Of a stretch of 64,000 nucleotides of DNA, positions 45,480 through 56,400 are shown in pieces (within the stretch, counting starts at the first letter, position 1; the number at the start of each line of letters is the position of its first letter). The DNA lies in the NCBI GenBank assembly GCA_002633025.1, contig NMRB01000037.1, positions 284,132 through 348,131 on the forward strand, read 5' to 3'. The notes under the pieces were generated by a model. The model saw nothing but the letters and a program-made list of their open reading frames with translations. It ran no database searches and was not told the origin of the DNA. The position numbers and the translations under genes were made by a program. This DNA comes from Notospermus geniculatus. Taxonomy: Eukaryota > Nemertea > Pilidiophora > Heteronemertea > Lineidae.

Positions 45480-46953
45480 GGTTGACGACAGTGTCTTGAA
45501 AGAGCTCTGCCGCCGCGAGCTGCCTGCATACATGGTGCCTGAGATCATGGTGCTCAAGGAGCTTCCGCTTCAGCCTCAGACAGGAAAGATAGACCGGCAG
45601 AAGTTACTGGAAATGTACGAGGAGAGCCTAGAATCTGGCGGGTCCGATGAACCAGCCGAGAATCCGCTGCTGGAGAAGGTCCTCCGCGTGGTGGCTTCTG
45701 TTTTAGGCCGCCAGAGGCGCTCCATCAAGCCAACAGATAATTTCTTCAGCATTGGTGGTAACTCGATCAATGCTATAAGTGTTATCGTCAAGTTAAAGGA
45801 GGAGGGCATCCATGTTGATACAAGCGACTTCCTCGCCGCGGAAAGCATCAAGGATGCTGCTGCAAAGTGCACCGAATCTGGGCTGAAGAATCTAACATTT
45901 GCTCCACTGAGTGAGAAATACACCCTCAGGCCTCTTCAAGAGAACGATCGGGATGACGTCATCAGGGTGATCGCCGAGGCGTTCGTCAGGAAAGACGCCA
46001 TGACTGTCGCGCTCGGCGTCCCGTTGGATATTTTCCGCCAACACTTGGGGAAGCTGTTCCCGTCGGCTCACCACTCGGGCATGTCCATGATAATTCGGGA
46101 AAGGGCCACTGGGAAGGCTCTAGCGGTGAATCTGTTCGCCGACATGGCAAAGCAGACGCCACCCGAAGATGCCTTCGCCTTCTCCCACTTCATGGTGCCG
46201 ATTGGGGAGTTCTTGGGGTCAGCCGAAGCCCCGCTTGCGGGTAAATTGCAGGGAAGATGGCTCACTAGTTTGATTGGAGGGACCGATCTCGGGCTGACTT
46301 GGCAGGAAAACGTTGAGATGTTCTACCACATGGAGATGGAAACGATCCGGAGAGCGACCGTGGCGGGTTATGATGGGATCGAAGCAATGAACACTCATCC
46401 AGTGACTGCGGTAAGTAAATCGTTTAAAGGTGCCCGGTATTTCCACTTATTCTCGACAGCTGGCGCCACCGCGCCACTCTCCAACCCAAGCGACTACCTA
46501 CGTTTCGGCGAATGACCGGATTTACTGCGTACATTTTGCAATGGATTTTTGTAGTTCCTATTGCTGCCGCTAGGTGGCTCTCTCTACGTGGCAGTTAAAT
46601 TACCCTTTAGATCGCATACCGTGGTCCTTTAAAAAGTAGTGATAGTCTTCTATACAGCTACTTCTTAGATGGCAGCACTGTGCGATTAGGAGACGAGATC
46701 CATCAAATACCTTAAACATGACAATTTCACCTACCTCCATGTTATCTTAAAATAACATTGAGGGAGGTGAATAATACATTCAGTTCAATCATTTCAGGGC
46801 TTGGGAACGTATTACCTTGGTTACAAAACCTTCATGACGCACCAAATCAACAAATTCCAACTCCCAGATGGCAGTCGACCATTTGCTAAGATTCCCGACG
46901 ACACCATCTTCCACATGCAGCTTAAGGACTTGAAGCCATGCAGGAAATCGTGA
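43987..46953 (+). CDS. ebony: Ebony-like beta-alanyl amine synthase (NRPS-like), complete copy
   Basis: Two coding exons, 43987-46410 and 46798-46953, give 859 residues (Drosophila Ebony 879). The start ATG follows a 5' UTR intron (donor ctgg|gtaagt at 43660, acceptor tttctttccag ending 43979). The adenylation domain (about 15-540) has YTSGSTGLPKG at 185-195, FYGSTE at 331-336, LYRTGDYG at 424-431 and GKIDR with Lys534. The carrier domain is at about 555-630, with FFSIGGNS and the phosphopantetheine Ser593. The C-terminal Ebony domain runs from about 645. The last exon encodes LPDGSRPFAKIPDD, matching the Ebony tail. In insects Ebony activates beta-alanine with ATP, loads it on the carrier and joins it to dopamine or histamine; here the substrate is inferred only. 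Without splicing the frame runs into the intron and stops at 46515. Confidence 0.93.
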
Positions 46954-46967
46954 TCTCATAATGTAGG

Positions 46968-47072
46968 CCAGATGGCAGTCGACCATTTGCTAAGATTCCA
47001 GATGACACCGTCTTCCACATGCAGCTTAAGGACTTGAAGCCATGCAGGAAATCATGAACTCATAATGTAGGC
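46968..47072 (+). pseudogene. Tandem repeat of the ebony last-exon tail
   Basis: About 105 bp repeat 46864-46968 (gatggcagtcgaccatttgc to cataatgtagg). In the ebony frame the base changes are synonymous (CCC/CCA, GAC/GAT, TCG/TCA) except one Ile-to-Val. It lies after the stop codon and has no acceptor of its own. Confidence 0.85.
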
Positions 47073-47464
47073 CTAACACCAACAAAATGTTACAAGCAAG
47101 ACAAGCAAAATATCTTCATAAGTAGAAAGCTAATATTGAACTCTGTATTGACTAATGGCCGAGTTGAAACTGTTTCACTTGGTCATATGAATAAAGACTA
47201 GTAAATGCTTTTACTTGAACTTTGCAATACAAATGCACTAGGCGATGCTGTACAAATCTGAAGGTAAAGCATTTGATAGTCTTTATTCATATGAGCCTAT
47301 AACTGCTCGACCCTGCTAAAATATACAAATACAATGTATACTAGTAACCATGGTAATGGAGGGAAAAACTTTGTAGTTTAACATACTTTCTGAATATATT
47401 TCATTATTCTGTAATAAATCATACATTTACAAGGTGTCTAGAAAGCAAAGACCTAAGATCTAAG

Positions 47465-47719
47465 ACCTAAGACCTCTAGAAACCTAAGACCCTGGATACT
47501 AGAAACAAGATCCTACTAGAAAACTAAGACCCTGGATACTAGAAACATAAGACCCTACTAGAAAACTAAGACCCTGGATACTAGAAACATAAGACCCTAC
47601 TAGAAAACTAAGACCCTGGATACTAGAAACATAAGACCCTACTAGAAAACTAAGACCCTGGATACTAGAAACATAAGACCCTACTAGAAAACTAAGACCC
47701 TGGATACTAGAAACATAAG
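47465..47719. repeat. 42-bp minisatellite next to the assembly gap
   Basis: The unit is gaccctggatactagaaaca followed by taagaccctactagaaaact and aa. Five nearly identical units are visible before the gap. Since 42 is a multiple of three, it makes a spurious open frame (SYVSSIQGLSFLVG repeats on the minus strand). Confidence 0.92.
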
Positions 47720-48130
47720 NNNNNNNNNNNNNNNNNNNNNNNNNNNNNNNNNNNNNNNNNNNNNNNNNNNNNNNNNNNNNNNNNNNNNNNNNNNNNNNNN
47801 NNNNNNNNNNNNNNNNNNNNNNNNNNNNNNNNNNNNNNNNNNNNNNNNNNNNNNNNNNNNNNNNNNNNNNNNNNNNNNNNNNNNNNNNNNNNNNNNNNNN
47901 NNNNNNNNNNNNNNNNNNNNNNNNNNNNNNNNNNNNNNNNNNNNNNNNNNNNNNNNNNNNNNNNNNNNNNNNNNNNNNNNNNNNNNNNNNNNNNNNNNNN
48001 NNNNNNNNNNNNNNNNNNNNNNNNNNNNNNNNNNNNNNNNNNNNNNNNNNNNNNNNNNNNNNNNNNNNNNNNNNNNNNNNNNNNNNNNNNNNNNNNNNNN
48101 NNNNNNNNNNNNNNNNNNNNNNNNNNNNNN
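47720..48130. other. Assembly gap (411 N)
   Basis: A run of undetermined bases directly abuts the 42-bp minisatellite, so the array is probably longer than shown. Single Ns also occur at 39806, 43420 and 57805, and a 19-base gap at 60839-60857. Confidence 0.99.
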
Positions 48131-48914
48131 ACATTCCCCCAATGGGGAACCCGCACACTAACGTCACAACGTGGCGCTGCGAGCGATGTGACCGAAATCT
48201 CTTTTTTCTAACGTTATTTCCATTTATTTCTGGCGTGAAAATAAACCATTTGTGTTGGTCGCATGGCAGTAAAACTTACATCATCGTGTAGCAGATGAAA
48301 TTTTCTTTTAAACTCATTCATTTTTTTCTTAAAATTAAGAGATCCGATAGCGATAAGGACAACGTCATTTGTGTCATTCAATTTCTTCCTGTAGAAAAAT
48401 GTACAGGAAATTTTTTCACGACGCAACGTCAAGACCTAAAATGACGTCAATGACGTCGTTTCGGTACAATCGCTCACAGCGCCGACCTGTCAGGATAAAC
48501 CGCAGGGCGGGTTCCTCATTGGTTCTCAATCAGGCATGAATGGGTTCGCTAGCCATTGAATTGGACCGTAGCGACTCCTGTTGGTCAAATACTGACAGCT
48601 CCTATTCATAATGTGTACGGTAGTGTTCAGGTTTGACAGTAACAGTCGGTCTATATGGCCTACCAAAAATGACCTCAGAATTCACTTGATTCATGATCAA
48701 ACCCCTCCCCACCACCACCTGCTGTTGAAATCTAATTTTCCTCTAAAATGATAGAAGTACACGTACGTAAAATGATACGTCTATATCCTAGTATTCATTA
48801 CCTATTTCAAACTGACGAAAACTTATGATAAACATAATTATAACAATAATGGCAATAAAGCCAACATTGGCTTTATATAGCCTGCCAATCTTACCACTTT
48901 CATTATGTACATAT
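48131..48914. other. Non-genic interval with a dispersed repeat
   Basis: The part at about 48150-48320 (ctggcgtgaaaataaaccat, then gtaaaacttacatcat) resembles the reverse complement of about 23150-23290 in the MFI intron, so it is a dispersed repeat. I see no coding exon. Confidence 0.55.
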
Positions 48915-49317
48915 TAGCTACGTCTACACGAGAGACTAATTTGTCTCGGGTCAACTTTGTCTCGAGACAAAATAACCCGAGACAAGAAACGGAGCGTCTA
49001 CACGGATGCATGACGTGACGGTGTTTTCGACACTACGCGCCATGTGACGTCCATTCCATTACGTCATTCATGCCGTATTTATCAATGCACACATTGATAA
49101 ATACGGAACCAATATAGGCCTTTGTCCCGAGACAGACAGGCGAGCGCGTCTACACGACAACTGTCTCGAGACAATTTTGTCTCGGGTTATCTTAGCCCCC
49201 CTACCCTACTGGGGTCAAGTTAACCCGAGACAAAGTTGTCTCGAGACAACTTAGCTCGAGACAAGACCCCGTGTAGACGGTTAACTGGAGCTAAAATGCT
49301 CCGTGTAGACGTAGCTA
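48915..49317. mobile_element. MITE with TAGCTACGTCTACACG termini
   Basis: Inverted ends TAGCTACGTCTACACG...CGTGTAGACGTAGCTA. The interior has repeated tctcgagacaa and gtctacacg palindromes in both orientations. It is flanked by TT/AA context, so a short TA or TAA target is likely. Confidence 0.8.
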
Positions 49318-49449
49318 ATAACTCCCCATAACCCGTCCCCAGAGAATTAAAGTTGGGGCTTATCTTTTCTTGATTATGTAAAGAAAGGTAGTGTTCTTCT
49401 TTATGTATACCTGATTACAATACTTCTTTTTCCTACTCCCCACTCTGTT

Positions 49450-50370
49450 GTCACCATGATGCTGACAGCTGTCACCACTAAAGTGGTCCCCATGAAAGGT
49501 GTCACCACTATAGCTGTCACAATGACAGGAGTCACAACTACATGCCACAATGACAGCTGTCACAACTACACTTCACACCACTACAGTGGTAACCATGACA
49601 GTTGTCATCACTATGGAGATCATCACACAGTTGTTATACAGTAAACCTCGCCTAAGTCGACACTTTCGGGACCAAGATTTTCTGTCGACTTAGAAATATG
49701 ACGAGTATGTTAAGTCGTCATAATGACGACTTGACGCATTACTCGTCATTATGACGACTTGTAGGTATACATGTAAGTGGGCTTAATGACGACTTATCCT
49801 AGTGGGGAATCCCCATGGTGTACGCATCTGCATCTACAACAACCTAACCACATGATGTGCTGGAGCACTCAACTTGTGCAGTGCATCACCTACATGTACA
49901 CATCAGTGGCTATCAGGCATGTCGGGCTTGACCAGAATCTTTCATAACCATTGAAGTCTACAGCGCACCGCAGCGGCGACTGATTGAATCAGTCTTGGAG
50001 TGTACATTGCAGAAGTTGCCGGCGGCAGCCAACTGTTTTTTTTTCAGTGACGACTTAGAGTTGGAAATTAAGAGGGATTTGTGTTACTTGGGACCGGACG
50101 TCGAGTGTCGAGTAAGCCGTTTTGACGACTTACATTTGACGACTTAGAGAGGGGCATTTCATTGGAAATAACGTTACAGAAAATCGGGACTTTCGCTATT
50201 GTGACGACTTGTGCACTTTGGCGACTTACACGCTGTCGACTTAGGCGAGGTTTACTGTACCATCAGTGATCACCATGACAGCATCACCACTACAGTTCTC
50301 ACCATGACGGTGTACCACTACAGTGGCCACCACAGTTGTCACCACTTCAGCACTCACTGCATCATCACTC
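49450..50370. repeat. Degenerate minisatellite of ATGACAGCTGTCACCACTACA, split by a transposon
   Basis: Imperfect units of about 22-30 bp (accatgacagttgtcatcac and similar) occupy 49450-49638 and resume at 50258. The element at 49639-50257 sits inside. It lies just 3' of CYP20A1. Confidence 0.85.
49639..50257. mobile_element. 619-bp pogo/Tigger-like MITE
   Basis: Termini CAGTAAACCTCGCCTAAGTCGAC...GTCGACTTAGGCGAGGTTTACTG (about 23 bp perfect) are flanked by TA on both sides (49637-49638 and 50258-50259). TA target, CAGT start and AAGTCGAC-type termini fit Tc1/mariner-pogo (Tigger). No transposase. The interior repeats gacgactta. Confidence 0.85.
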
Positions 50371-50469
50371 ATCAATTGGTGATTATAGGATTTCTCGAAG
50401 CACCTTTATGTTACAATTTTGAATCCTTCTGGTGATATTTACAGAAGATAATACGGACAGCGATGCAGT

Positions 50470-53400
50470 TTACTTCTTTTTACGCTCTTCGACTTTGACC
50501 CAAATCTCCTCAGCAGGTGACGTGACCAGTCGGAACACTGGTGTCACCGTTTGGTCTTCCACCATTTTGATTTTGAAGCGGCGTATGACCAAAGCCAACA
50601 TAGTCGTAGACTCAGAATAAGCAAATCGATAGCCCGGGCATTTTCTTTTCCCAGCAAATCCGAATGGACTGAATGCCAAACTTGGACGACTGTTGATGGT
50701 TTCTGGATCGAATCTGTCGGGGTCGAATCTGAAAATGGTGGACAAAACAGTTATCACAGCCAAGGAATGTAAATAACCATCATCAGTCACCACAATTCTC
50801 CACAAACAAAAACGATTAAGATAATGAACCGTTACTAGGGAACTAAATTAGTGCACCTCAGTTTCAAATTAACCCATTAACTGTGTAATTAATTTTTGTT
50901 AAAATTTTTCTTTCTTACAATAAAATTTGCCAAAAGAAAAGCATTTGTCACATAAGGTTCCGGACGTTAAATATAACGTCTTTACGCCTTACGCAAGCTG
51001 AGATCCTCGGGTGTTTTCGGGGGTTCCCTGAATTTCATAATGATGTAATAGTACGCCGTACCCAGTTGACGGGTTAATATGAAGAAATGCCAACTTACTT
51101 GTTTGGATCAGGCCAGAATTCTTCATCTTGTAGGATCACCCCAAGAGCATGGATCACCGGGGTCTACAAACAGACAGAGCAATGAGTTAGTTTTCTTGTA
51201 AAGAATCAAACATGTCTACGAGTGTCTGACATATAGGAAAAACCAAGAAAATCAAGATTTTTACATATTATCCTTCACGAAACGACTACAAAAAAGTTAA
51301 AAACGTACGCCAGCAGGTATCACATGACCTCCAAGTTCAGTATCTGCATCAGGAACAAAGCGTGCAGCCCATGGAGCCAGCACCGAGCACCTCAGGGTTT
51401 CATCAATCACTTGACGAAGATACCTGAAACAAAGCCATGATTATTTCAGAATCCCTTGATGAGACTTGAAGAACTGCAAGTCAACTGGTTTGCCGTCTTT
51501 TTACAGTGCTGAAACTTTAGGGATGGGAGATATATGCACCCAGTCACGTTATGGAAAAAACAAGATGATATCTCCATCTACGGTAAATGTACGTACAAAG
51601 TCCATCAGTTTGAACTTTGTCTCTGAAGACACCAATCCTGACACTGCCGGCAAAAATAATCTGACGACCGAATTTTTCATCTCTAAGTTGAGAAAATCGA
51701 CTTACACCATGGTTGCAGCATTATCTGCGTCGACGTCATCATCTCCTAAAACTGTGCTGACCTCATCGTAGAGTCGGTCCTGGACGTCGGGATGTGAGGC
51801 CAAGAAATAGATTGCCCATGTCAAAACTGGAACAAGATAAAGAGTTTTTAAATTGCTACATCCATAGAGCACCACATCATGACGTCACTCGTAATGTAAA
51901 CCTTCGGCATTCTGGCGTCATAATACACTGTCCCCGTATAGCAGGATGTGACCCTTATGCCAACCTTCCACCTGAAAGTTTTCTGTCGCAATTTTCCTCT
52001 CCGACAGCGACTTGCACGTGGAAGGTGCTCTTCAAGTAGACTGTGTTATACACACTTTTATGGAAATATGTCCGACACTCTGTTGCATGATCAATTTCTG
52101 TAGCGTGGAAGAGGCCTTAAAAGATTATGTCAGCCACTTATTTTAGTGTCCGACAGTTATTGCTTTGAATAGCACATGTTCTATTTCTCGCCAGAAATGT
52201 CTGCAAACTTTTTTGAACAATACGCGGCAGTCGTCGACAATGGACACACAGGCAAATTCTGTTTCACATGGAAGAGCCACACAACAGAAACTTGCGACAG
52301 TAACTTGCTCAACACTTACAAGAGCTTGCAGACAAATACTTTTGACATTTTTTTCTTTCAAGTGGAAGACCCATCGGAAGTTTTCTTTGACGTGGAAGGC
52401 CGGCATTAGGCTTCCTTTACATAGAAGTATACGGTATACGAAAATGCCAGTTAACAAAAGCTTCCCGAGGATTCACGACCGTGAAGCCATTGTTAACTGG
52501 CGTTTTCGTATACAGTATACTTCTATCATGTCTATGTAAAGGAAGCCTTACCGGTAAGTGGTTAAATTGAAACGGGTACCGATCTGAAAGAACCTGACTG
52601 CAGCATGCAAGAAAACCTACAGTGTACATGTACATGTACATCTCAATATGAATACAAACTTACAGTTCCCAGTTGTGTGAAATCCACCAACGAGATACGT
52701 CAAGGCATCAGAATGGAGCTGTTCATCCGACATGTCAGATTCTAATAAAACATCTATCAGCAAGTATTCGTCTGGGGGTGGGGGATTCTTACGACGATGT
52801 TTGATGAAGTCATCGCAAATGTCAGACATCACTTGCCTCTCTGAAAGCACCAACAAAACGAAATCATCAACAATGTATTGGTCCGATTGGACATCCCACC
52901 CACCACACTTATTTACCGGTATTTATTTAATATCGTACTATACTGTACAGAGAATACTGTACAGATACCGTATTTTCTGCACTACCAACCGCACTGCCCT
53001 AAGACCCGCACCCCCCATATATCATTGCTAAATCCACAGAAGACCCGCACTGCTTTATCACCTGCGACCATGTTAGATCAAGCCTCATCACATGCATCAG
53101 CTTACCAGCCAGTGTCAGTGACATGTTGGAGCAATCAGTGACAACTCGGGTACTCGAACGAACTAAACCAGAACAAGCCTCAATAACTCACAAGCCAGTT
53201 TCAGTGACAACTCGGTACTCGAATGAACTAAACCAGAACAAGCCTCATTTTCAATCAAACAGAATGGATTCCCTGGGAATGATCATGCCATTTCACCTAG
53301 TTTTGGACCTGTTTTACACCAGAATTTTGTGCAGATTCATAAAAATAGGCCTATGACACGATGCAAGGAACAATAAAGAATGGATTTGTATATCTTCCAT

Positions 53401-56400
53401 GAACTTATGCATGGTTATAGGTCCGATTAGGCCTTAATCCACGTAAGAACCGCACCGTTGTATCACCCGCATTCGTGATTTTTGTGGCCTTTTCGTGGAA
53501 AAAAGCTGCGGGTCTTTTGCCGGAAAATACGGTAATGTGTTTTATCCTTATGGCACAGCAGCAGCAATTCCGTGCTGCCATTTGGGAGAAAACATGTATA
53601 AAAACCACCGTTGGCCGCGGGGATGTTAGGGCTCAGTAAAACCAACAAACCATATCCACTGAGTGCGGATACAGTCTGGATATCAAAGTTAAAGTTTGGG
53701 TTTATAGTCTGATATCAACAACGGTAGAGGTGTCATCCGACTTCACACTTTAACCCCAGTCTATCCTGAAACCTTTCAGTAGAACTCAGATGAGCTGCTC
53801 ATTCAGCGCATACAATCTGAGCATTTCCGACTGGTACCCATTTATACACCTGTAGTCCACGAGCCAGCCCGATTTTGAGTACCAATTTGCAGAATAGAGC
53901 CAACATGGTTTTTTGGTCAGTCTGATGTCTGAGGAGTCTGAAATCATGTGATGGACATTTCAATTGTGTAGCTTTATACCCCTAATTAAGATTCTTAGAA
54001 TCGTTCATTGGAATTCCATTGCAGTACTTATACAGGCATGTGTTACAAATTCAAGTGTCCATGTACAGCTAACTTTTTTCTCGCCGGTTTTATACCCTAT
54101 AAATGTATTACCAATAGATAGAAATATGGTACCTTTAATTCAGATAGCTATATTTTAAACATTGTATGACATCACTGTAACACAGAAACGACATATATGT
54201 CAAATTTTGCCTAAAATCCATCAAAATCACCGAAAACGCTATTTTTACAACAAAACTTGTATTCTAAACAGGCTTATCTGACTGAGAAGTACCATATTCC
54301 TATCTATTGGTAATACATTTTAAGGGTCTAAAACCGGCGAGAAAAAAGTTAGCTGTACATGGACACTTGAATTTGTAATACAACTCTGTAATGGAATTGC
54401 AATGGAATTCCAATGAACAGTTTTAAGAATCTTAATTAGGGGTATAAAGCTACACAATTGAAATGTCCATCACATGATTTCAGACACCTCAGGCATCAGA
54501 CTGACCAAAAATCCATGTTGGATCTATTCTGCAAATTGGTACTCAAACTCCAAAATCTTGGGTCTGGCTCATGGACTACTGGGTGGAGAGAGGCCAGTGA
54601 GGCAAAGAGACCTGCCCAAAGTCTCACGCCAGCAGCGGGATTCGAACCCGGGATCCTCTGACCGCTAGTCGGAGGCCCGAACCACTACACCACCGTGGTA
54701 TATCCACATTCTCCAATTAGATCCCAACATTGGATTGATCAGAATGAAGGCAGGGCAGTACGTACGTTCTTCAAATCGCTTTTCAGTCTCGGCATCTACA
54801 TTAGGACTGGTCAATCGACGTTCCATCTCTGCCCACACCTGTGAAACATGATTAATGTGTACATTTGTAATGATGTTACAGCAGGGTCGGATCCAGGGTT
54901 GACAGACAGGGGGACGTAGCTTGACGGAGGTGGTGAGCACCAAAAGCGCGAAGCCCATACAGGGGGTGTGGGGGCCTCCCCAGAAAAATTTGACAATTTA
55001 CACAAGTGCTTTTAGATGCATTTTCCTGACATCTGAGAGCAAAATACTCAAATTTTTATGTGATTGAATTTTTCTTGCTAAAAAATCATTGCTCTGCCAA
55101 AAATAGGGGGGAGGGCGTATGCCCCCAACCTATTGAAAGGTTGTGTCTATCTCCAGTGGTTATCAAAGCAGATATGTCAATCGTTGGCCTACAGCATCTG
55201 GATGAGACAAAAAGCTACCTACAAACGTATATGCCGACCTCAGTGCCAGGACTTTCTTATCATCATTGAAATATTCCCCAAAGGACGATTTACAGATGGA
55301 TTTGATAGCAAACGCGAGCATGTACTCCGATACAGGAATGTGTTCTTCATTCACCATTGTGGACCACTTCTTTACCAGCTCCTCTGCAAACTGCAATAGA
55401 CAGGTTAGTTTTTTCAGATGATGATGTAATGCAGTCATAGCTCGCAGGGTTCGTACACCTTTAGGCTCTCAAATTTCAAGGACTTTTTAAGGACTTTCAA
55501 GGTCTGATTTCAGCAAAATTCAAGGACATTTTCATCAAATTTGTATGCCAGGGTGGGTATTTCCCGGCATCTTGACAAAACAAAACCCCAGAGTCATCAA
55601 AACTTCGGAAAGAATGAGCAAATAATCAACGCATGAACGATGCCAATCATTGTCAGCAATGATGAAAATATAAGGACTTTCATTGACATTTTAAAGATTT
55701 GTCAGAATTCAAGGATATTCCAGGTCCTGGAGATATTATTCCTAAAATTCATTGATATTCAAGGATTTCAAGCACCTGTATGAACCCTGGCTCAGTTCGG
55801 GAAAGTTCTGATATTGGAAACGTTTCTGACTTTGGAAGCCCCGCGATTCCAATATTGTCAACGTTTCTTTTTTTGGAAGCGGTTTTCGATTCTGATATCG
55901 GAATCAGTGTAGGTATAGCCTATTTGCGCGGTACATCGGGACATGAGAATCAAAAATCGGGAAGTGTATTTTTTCATTAACAGATGGCAGCACCTGTGAA
56001 CTTGTATTATACGGCGTATAAACGGCGTATAATCTGAATTGCTGGCGTAAGTTGGCTGCAATCATCGATAATCATCAATTATCATCATCAAAAGGGTTAG
56101 TTGTGCCAGAATCGCTGGGCTTCCAAAGTGAGAAACGTTACCGATATCCGAATTGAAAACCGCTTCCAAAAAAAGGAACGTTGCCAATATTGGAATCGTT
56201 GCCGATATTGGAATCGTTTCCAATATCGCAACTTTCCCGAACTGAGCTAGTGGAAAACATGGCAGGAAGGAGTGGTCCATCCCTTTTGAATCATGTGGAG
56301 TCATTGAAGTACCAGTTCACTAACAGCTTTGTATGTTTTCTAGTGTAGCTTTGGGATTTGCCGAAATTCAGTGATAGCACAGAGGTATAACTTGAGGATG

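Noticed and set aside
46411-46515. C-terminal extension of the ebony frame
   Set aside because: It starts with gtaagt. The downstream exon at 46798 encodes the tail conserved in Ebony.
47465-47719. Possible CRISPR-like array
   Set aside because: Units are directly adjacent with no unique spacers, and the DNA is animal.
47499-48167. Repeated 14-residue frame on the minus strand
   Set aside because: It is the 42-bp minisatellite read in frame and runs into Ns.
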